Shown: positions 60,404 to 64,000 of the stretch, piece after piece
Layout of the letters: each line of letters starts with the position of its first letter
Position numbering within the stretch: position 1 is the first letter of the stretch
DNA from: Metallosphaera tengchongensis
GTDB taxonomy: Archaea > Thermoproteota > Thermoprotei_A > Sulfolobales > Sulfolobaceae
Length of the DNA stretch: 64,000 bases
NCBI RefSeq assembly: GCF_013343295.1
Contig: NZ_CP049074.1
Location: 787,501-851,500 of the forward strand
Direction: 5' to 3'
Translations under genes and position numbers: made by a program
Notes under the pieces: model-generated
The model's input: the letters and a program-made list of their open reading frames with translations, nothing else
Told to the model about the DNA's origin: nothing
Database searches by the model: none

Positions 60404-60707
60404 GGTCGGCTCCATTATGCGGTCCTATACAGATGGGGAAGTTATACCCAAAGCCTCCTCGGACCGGAGACTAGCAAGCGCCGACGTCCGGGTACGACTG
60501 CTCCCTTCCGGGCCTCGTCGATTCTCCCAGCTAATGTGGTTCCTCTCCTTCCTCCGAAGGAAAGGACCACATCCGCCAGCCCTGCTAGGCGGTCTTCATC
60601 GTAATCTCTGGACTTCCTCACCTGCATATGAACCGCATAATGGTTACTGGTGCCCGCATTACGCCACGCGGGTGTATAGGCTGGCGAGACCTACACCCTA
60701 CCCGACC
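60404..60707 (-). ncRNA. ffs: SRP RNA (7S RNA)
   Basis: About 304 nt on the minus strand; the ends are set by pairing GGTCGG (5', at 60707) with CCGACC (3', at 60404). Domain IV reads GAGGCCCGGAAGGGAGCAG (near 60498-60516), with the GGAA tetraloop and the asymmetric loop bound by SRP54. Helix 6 has CCTTC-GGAG-GAAGG (60547-60560), the SRP19-binding tetraloop. A TATA-like AAATAATTA lies about 26 bp upstream (near 60728-60736). Frames predicted across it are spurious. Confidence 0.93.
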
Positions 60708-60852
60708 ATTCTTATTTAACAAGAGTAATTATTTTAGTTTATCCATTGTCATCTCGCTACATCCGGATGATGTGGATAGTCTTCTAAAAACTCTCTTCGA
60801 GAGTCAAGTTTAATTACCTAATAGACGTAATGATAATTACGTGATCGGTAAT

Positions 60853-60985
60853 GGGCCCATAGCTCAGCCAGGTTAGAGTGCTGGGCTCCAGATACGAAAC
60901 ATTGGGTCTGTCGACCCGAAAGGGGATGAAATATATCTGGAATGGAGAGACCCAGTGGTCCGGGGTCCGAATCCCCGTGGGCCCA
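60853..60985 (+). tRNA. tRNA-Trp (anticodon CCA) with 58-nt intron
   Basis: Acceptor GGGCCCA/TGGGCCC, anticodon stem CTGGG/CCCAG, T arm CGGGG-TCCGAAT-CCCCG, discriminator A. A bulge-helix-bulge with CTCC/GGAG and two AGA bulges places the intron at 60892-60949. The intron has an internal hairpin GGGTC/GACCC. CCAGATA (60888-60894) can also pair with TATCTGG (60934-60940), competing with the splicing fold. Confidence 0.93.
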
Positions 60986-61240
60986 TTAAATTTGTATGTG
61001 TTACCTCTTTACTCCATTTATTGAGGATGTTGTATGTTCTGTCTTTAGTTTGTTAGATAAACCACAACAGTATTCTCGATTTCCCTGAAATTTTGTCAGA
61101 AGAGTATTAGAGAAGTTTTAGTGTTAGACTAATTTTCGATTATATTCTCTAATAGTACTGAAATATTAAAAATGACTAAGGAAGTAAATAATACTATATG
61201 TTCCACCTTATAAGGATACCCAAGGAAGATATATAATAAC
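60986..61240. other. Spacer before cdvB paralogue
   Basis: AT-rich, no gene seen. CTTATAAGG near 61206-61214 is the likely TATA box for the ESCRT-III gene; a second A/T block (ATATATAATA) abuts its ATG. Confidence 0.5.
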
Positions 61241-61876
61241 ATGCTTGGCAAAGACTTCCAAAAGTATTGGGCTGGATCTGAAGATAGGGATACATTTGGT
61301 GGACTAAAAGGTGCATTCAAGAGTAAGGAACCTTTAAAGTACAAGATCGTTCAAGCCAGGTACAGATTAGGTTCAATGATAAACAGACTTGACGTTTATA
61401 TATCTCGTCTCCAAGAGAGGGACAGAACACTCTTCGAAAGAGTAGTCAGTGCCCAAATGGCCAAGGACACTAACAGGGCTGCGATGTACGCTAACGAAGT
61501 AGCTGAGATAAGGAAAATGAGCAAACAACTAATCACTACCCAAATAGCGCTTGAGCAAGTCCAATTGAGATTGGAGACCGTCGGAGAGCTTGGTGAAGTA
61601 TTTGTAAATCTGATACCAGTCGTTGGAGTCATCAGCGAATTGAGATCAGTGCTCAAAGGAGTTATGCCCGAGATATCAATTGAGCTCTCTGGATTGGCAG
61701 AAGACCTACAAGGTGTAGTAATCGAGGCTGGCGACTTCACTGGAGGGTACTCATACACCGGTGCAGCCTCACCAGAGGCAAGGAGGATATTGGACGAGGC
61801 CTCCGCTATCGCAGAGCAGAGAATGAAGGAAAAGTTCCCAGATTTGCCGGTCAACGCCCTGGCCCAGAGAGCGTAA
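61241..61876 (+). CDS. ESCRT-III-like cell division protein, CdvB paralogue (CdvB1/CdvB2 type)
   Basis: 211 residues. Snf7-like helical core: a basic alpha-1 region ([23 protein letters not shown]) and the long helices that follow, then a short acidic C-terminal part ending in a helix ([18 protein letters not shown]) like a MIM motif. It lacks the winged-helix CdvA-binding tail of CdvB, so it is one of the paralogues that constrict the membrane during division and vesicle release. Which paralogue is not decided. Confidence 0.88.
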   Translation: MLGKDFQKYWAGSEDRDTFGGLKGAFKSKEPLKYKIVQARYRLGSMINRLDVYISRLQERDRTLFERVVSAQMAKDTNRAAMYANEVAEIRKMSKQLITTQIALEQVQLRLETVGELGEVFVNLIPVVGVISELRSVLKGVMPEISIELSGLAEDLQGVVIEAGDFTGGYSYTGAASPEARRILDEASAIAEQRMKEKFPDLPVNALAQRA

Positions 61877-61924
61877 AGGCTCTCTGGACTTAAGATATTT
61901 TATTTACCGTTTTCACTTCTTCTT

Positions 61925-63073
61925 GTGGCCGAGGATAACTTTACCGTAACCCCATGGGAAGTTAAGGGAAAGGTCGATTATGACAAATTAATTGTCCAAT
62001 TTGGAACCCAGAAGATAACTGACGAGCTTAGGAAGAGCATCGAGTCTGCCATAAACGACAAACTACACGTGATGTTGAGGAGGAATGTGTTTTTCTCCCA
62101 TAGAGATCTAGACCTGGTCCTCAACGACTACAAGAGTGGAAAGGGGTTCTTCCTTTACACAGGCAGGGCACCATCCTTAGGAATGCACATAGGACATATG
62201 ATACCCTTCCTGTTTACAGCTTGGCTTCAACGTGAGTTTGGAGTTAACGTTTACATAGAGATAACAGATGACGAGAAATTCATGCGGAACCAAGACTATA
62301 CGCTTGAACAAACTAGACAGTGGGCTTACGACAATATCCTGGATATAATAGCAGCAGGTTTTGATCCAGATAAGACTTTCATATTCCAGGACACGGAGTA
62401 CATAAAGAACATGTATACTCTGGCCATCAAGGTAGCCAAGAAGTTAACTTTCTCAGAGGTTAGAGCTACTTTTGGCCTTGACGTTTCCTCCAATATTGGA
62501 ATTATCTTCTATCCAGCCCTTCAGATAGTCCCAACTATGTTCGAAAAAAAGCGCTGTTTGATCCCTGCAGGGATAGACCAAGACCCCTACTGGAGGCTTC
62601 AGAGGGATATTGCGGAGAGCCTTGGGTATTACAAAGCGGCTCAAATACACAGCAAATTCTTACCTCCTCTTACAGGTCCTGAGGGAAAAATGAGCTCATC
62701 CAATCCTGAATCTGCAATTTACCTTGTAGATGATCCAAGGACTGTTGAAAGAAAGATCATGAAGTATGCTTTTTCTGGGGGTCAACCCACTATTGAATTA
62801 CAAAGAAAACTTGGCGCAAACATTGACATAGACGTGCCGTTCCAATGGCTATACTACTTTTTCGAGGAAGATGATGAGAGGATTAAGAAGATAGAGGAGG
62901 ATTACAGAACGGGCAAAATGTTGACAGGGGAAATTAAGCAAATACTTGCTGAAAAATTAAATCAATTCCTTGAAAAACATAGGGAAAGGAGGGAGAAGGC
63001 CAAAGAAATGGTCAAAGACTTCAAATATGAAGGAAAGCTAGCACGAAGCATGTGGGAGAAAATTCACGAATAA
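61925..63073 (+). CDS. trpS: Tryptophanyl-tRNA synthetase
   Basis: 382 residues. Archaeal/eukaryotic TrpRS: the HIGH variant is in PSLGMHIGHMIPF, the KMSKS variant GKMSSSNPESA, and AGIDQDPYWRLQRDIAE contacts tryptophan. GTG start, supported by a TATA-like TATTTTATTT about 26 bp upstream. Lies 1 kb from the tRNA-Trp gene on the same strand. Converges with the HTH gene, no gap. Confidence 0.94.
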   Translation: MAEDNFTVTPWEVKGKVDYDKLIVQFGTQKITDELRKSIESAINDKLHVMLRRNVFFSHRDLDLVLNDYKSGKGFFLYTGRAPSLGMHIGHMIPFLFTAWLQREFGVNVYIEITDDEKFMRNQDYTLEQTRQWAYDNILDIIAAGFDPDKTFIFQDTEYIKNMYTLAIKVAKKLTFSEVRATFGLDVSSNIGIIFYPALQIVPTMFEKKRCLIPAGIDQDPYWRLQRDIAESLGYYKAAQIHSKFLPPLTGPEGKMSSSNPESAIYLVDDPRTVERKIMKYAFSGGQPTIELQRKLGANIDIDVPFQWLYYFFEEDDERIKKIEEDYRTGKMLTGEIKQILAEKLNQFLEKHRERREKAKEMVKDFKYEGKLARSMWEKIHE

Positions 63074-63493
63074 CTAATTTTTAAGATGTAACTTCTTTAG
63101 ATAATACACTACTAGGTTTGTGGATATGTCAAGTTCCTTGGCAATTTTATAAATGGACGCTCCACTTTTATACATCTCAGCAATTCTCTGCACTTTATCT
63201 TGAGTTAGTTTTCTCTTTGTCTTTACAAGGTTGTGCTTCTTGAGTATTCTCAATACAGTGTTGGAATTCATATTGAGAAGTTTGCTAATTTTATTAGCGC
63301 TATACCCCTGCTTTCCGTACTCAATCACCTGTTGAATTAGTTGAGGGGGAGTCTTTCCACGGAACTGAACCCCACTATCTTTGAGTATTTTCCTAGTTCT
63401 TGAGTAGCTCATGCTGAGCTCCTTAGCGATCTCCCTTATTGACCTCCCTCTATTGTACATTTCCTTTACTTTTTCAGTAATGTCCTCTTGCAT
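63074..63493 (-). CDS. Triple helix-turn-helix protein
   Basis: 139 residues made almost entirely of three homeodomain-like/resolvase-type HTHs: about 4-38 (RSIREIAKELSMSYSRTRKI), 48-84 (YSANKISKLLNMNSNTVLRI) and 96-134 (ASIYKIAKELDISTNLVVYY). The spacing is regular, about 45 residues. No catalytic domain. Looks like an invertase/transposase DNA-binding part turned into a stand-alone DNA-binding protein. AATATAAAAAG read leftward near 63516-63525 is a likely TATA box. Confidence 0.7.
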   Translation of the reverse strand: MQEDITEKVKEMYNRGRSIREIAKELSMSYSRTRKILKDSGVQFRGKTPPQLIQQVIEYGKQGYSANKISKLLNMNSNTVLRILKKHNLVKTKRKLTQDKVQRIAEMYKSGASIYKIAKELDISTNLVVYYLKKLHLKN

Positions 63494-63778
63494 AATAGAA
63501 AGGAGTGGGTGTATCTTTTTATATTTTTTCCCAAAATCTTTTTTAATCTACTTATAACTTTTAGAGGTAGAGAGTTGTTCTTTTTCGTTTATTATAGCCG
63601 TTCTAATATTTTGGTACAATAAAAATATTTCCTGAAATTATTGAAAGCAGATCCTATGACGATATCTACACACTTTTAGAACTTTAAGAATGAGCGTAGC
63701 TTTCTGGAATTGGTTTAGATTTTTAATAGTTACATAGTTCCATGATTTAACCTCTTTGATGGAAAGAAGATGAAAACT
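63494..63778. other. Intergenic stretch, no gene seen
   Basis: A/T-rich divergent spacer between the triple-HTH and LysE genes. It holds the minus-strand TATA near 63516-63525. I saw no RNA gene or repeat. Confidence 0.5.
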
Positions 63779-63786
63779 CTTAAACC
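63779..63786 (+). promoter_or_regulatory. TATA box of lysE-like gene
   Basis: CTTAAACC centred about 25 bp before GTG 63807. Confidence 0.5.
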
Positions 63787-63806
63787 GTATAGGGTTTATT
63801 GAGTTG

Positions 63807-64000
63807 TGGAAGGTTTCCTAGTACCCCTTACTGGTCTTATTTTGGGTTTGTCTCTAGCTGCACCTCCAGGACCTGTTAATTCAGTTATTGCTTCCGAGTC
63901 CTTACGGTCGAAGCTCCACGGAATGAGCGTGGGTTTAGGGGCTATGACAGCGGATTTTACCTTTTTCCTCCTTACTTTCTTTTTCGGAAACTTCATTCCA
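63807..64000 (+). CDS. LysE/RhtB-family transporter (3' end outside window)
   Basis: Only the first 64 residues are visible. GTG start, directly after an in-frame TGA at 63801-63803, with a TATA box at leaderless distance. The LysE landmark GLSLAAPPGPVNSVIASESL is at about 13-32, followed by GMSVGLGAMTADFTFFLLTF, the second membrane helix. Exporters of this family carry amino acids or related solutes out of the cell. A minus-strand frame over the same bases is a shadow. Confidence 0.8.

Noticed and set aside
60604-60640. GAGGAAGTCC (minus strand), resembling a conserved RNase P RNA segment
   Set aside because: It sits inside the SRP RNA, and no other RNase P element such as ACAGAA was found.
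60417-60719. Reading frames on both strands
   Set aside because: They lie within the SRP RNA gene, whose domain IV and helix 6 are clear; GC-rich structured RNA often leaves frames open.
60628-60813. 61-residue plus-strand frame whose end reads like protein (VISLHPDDVDSLLKTLFE)
   Set aside because: Two thirds of it is antisense to SRP RNA and its promoter, and there is no start codon near the protein-like tail.
60892-60949. Box C/D guide RNA in the tRNA-Trp intron, as in some euryarchaea
   Set aside because: GGATGAA resembles a C box but there is no D box (CTGA) at suitable distance, and the intron is short.
63796-63996. 66-residue minus-strand basic, proline-rich frame
   Set aside because: The opposite strand encodes an unmistakable LysE transporter start with TATA box and GTG.

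Overview
This window is chromosomal DNA from a thermoacidophilic crenarchaeon of the order Sulfolobales; moderate GC and gene content suggest a Metallosphaera-like or Sulfolobus-like organism, but genus is a guess. The grounds are a complete UV-inducible pilus (ups) cluster, an ESCRT-III (Cdv) division protein, a family B DNA polymerase beside archaeal DnaG, a class II lysyl-tRNA synthetase, a stand-alone 5S rRNA gene, short tRNA introns with bulge-helix-bulge folds, and mostly leaderless genes with a TATA box about 26 bp upstream of the start.

Layout. 1-4.1 kb: 3' part of a citramalate/isopropylmalate synthase, a UbiA prenyltransferase, a possible structured RNA (2464-2528), a short FAD protein and an MqnA/MqnD-like protein. 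4.3-7.7 kb: cobalamin genes cbiC, an m5C RNA methyltransferase, cbiD and cbiE, all overlapping. 7.7-13.5 kb: upsX-E-F-A-B, followed 2 bp later by cbiT. 14.2-19.8 kb: a winged-helix protein, then the genes that accompany ups in Sulfolobales (endonuclease III, ParB-like protein, glycosyltransferase, Lhr-type helicase). 19.7-25.4 kb: JAMM protein, HTH-CBS regulator, several uncharacterised genes, a class I aminotransferase and a CinA-type domain protein. 25.4-32.3 kb: alpha/beta hydrolase, pheT/pheS, UPF0173 hydrolase, methionine aminopeptidase, DUF1512 protein and a small zinc-ribbon protein. 32.3-36.4 kb: 5S rRNA, HD phosphohydrolase, phosphoglycolate phosphatase, gltX and L7Ae. 36.5-37.8 kb: tRNA-Arg(UCU), tRNA-Pro(UGG) and tRNA-Asn(GUU), then a gene-poor stretch with an IS200/IS605-like end and decayed reading frames.

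37.8-47.3 kb is one long minus-strand run read right to left: rps13, rps4, rps11, rpoD, rpl18e, rpl13, rps9, rpoN, rps2, memo, an unknown gene, ipk, fni, GGPP synthase and a GlcNAc-1-phosphate transferase. It couples translation and transcription genes to isoprenoid lipid and lipid-linked glycan synthesis. 47.3-57.8 kb: a PurM-like protein, YjbQ, tyrS, dnaG, polB3, a RimI-type acetyltransferase, pelota and a tight three-gene operon (nucleotidyltransferase, DUF1122, radical SAM). 57.8-64 kb: M50 protease, lysS, SRP RNA, intron-containing tRNA-Trp, a CdvB paralogue, trpS, a triple-HTH protein and the start of a LysE transporter.

The most notable system is the ups pilus and DNA-repair cluster sitting between cobalamin genes, with matching hexamers upstream of three of its predicted promoters. 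I see no CRISPR array, provirus or intact insertion sequence. All calls come from reading the sequence; no similarity search was run.
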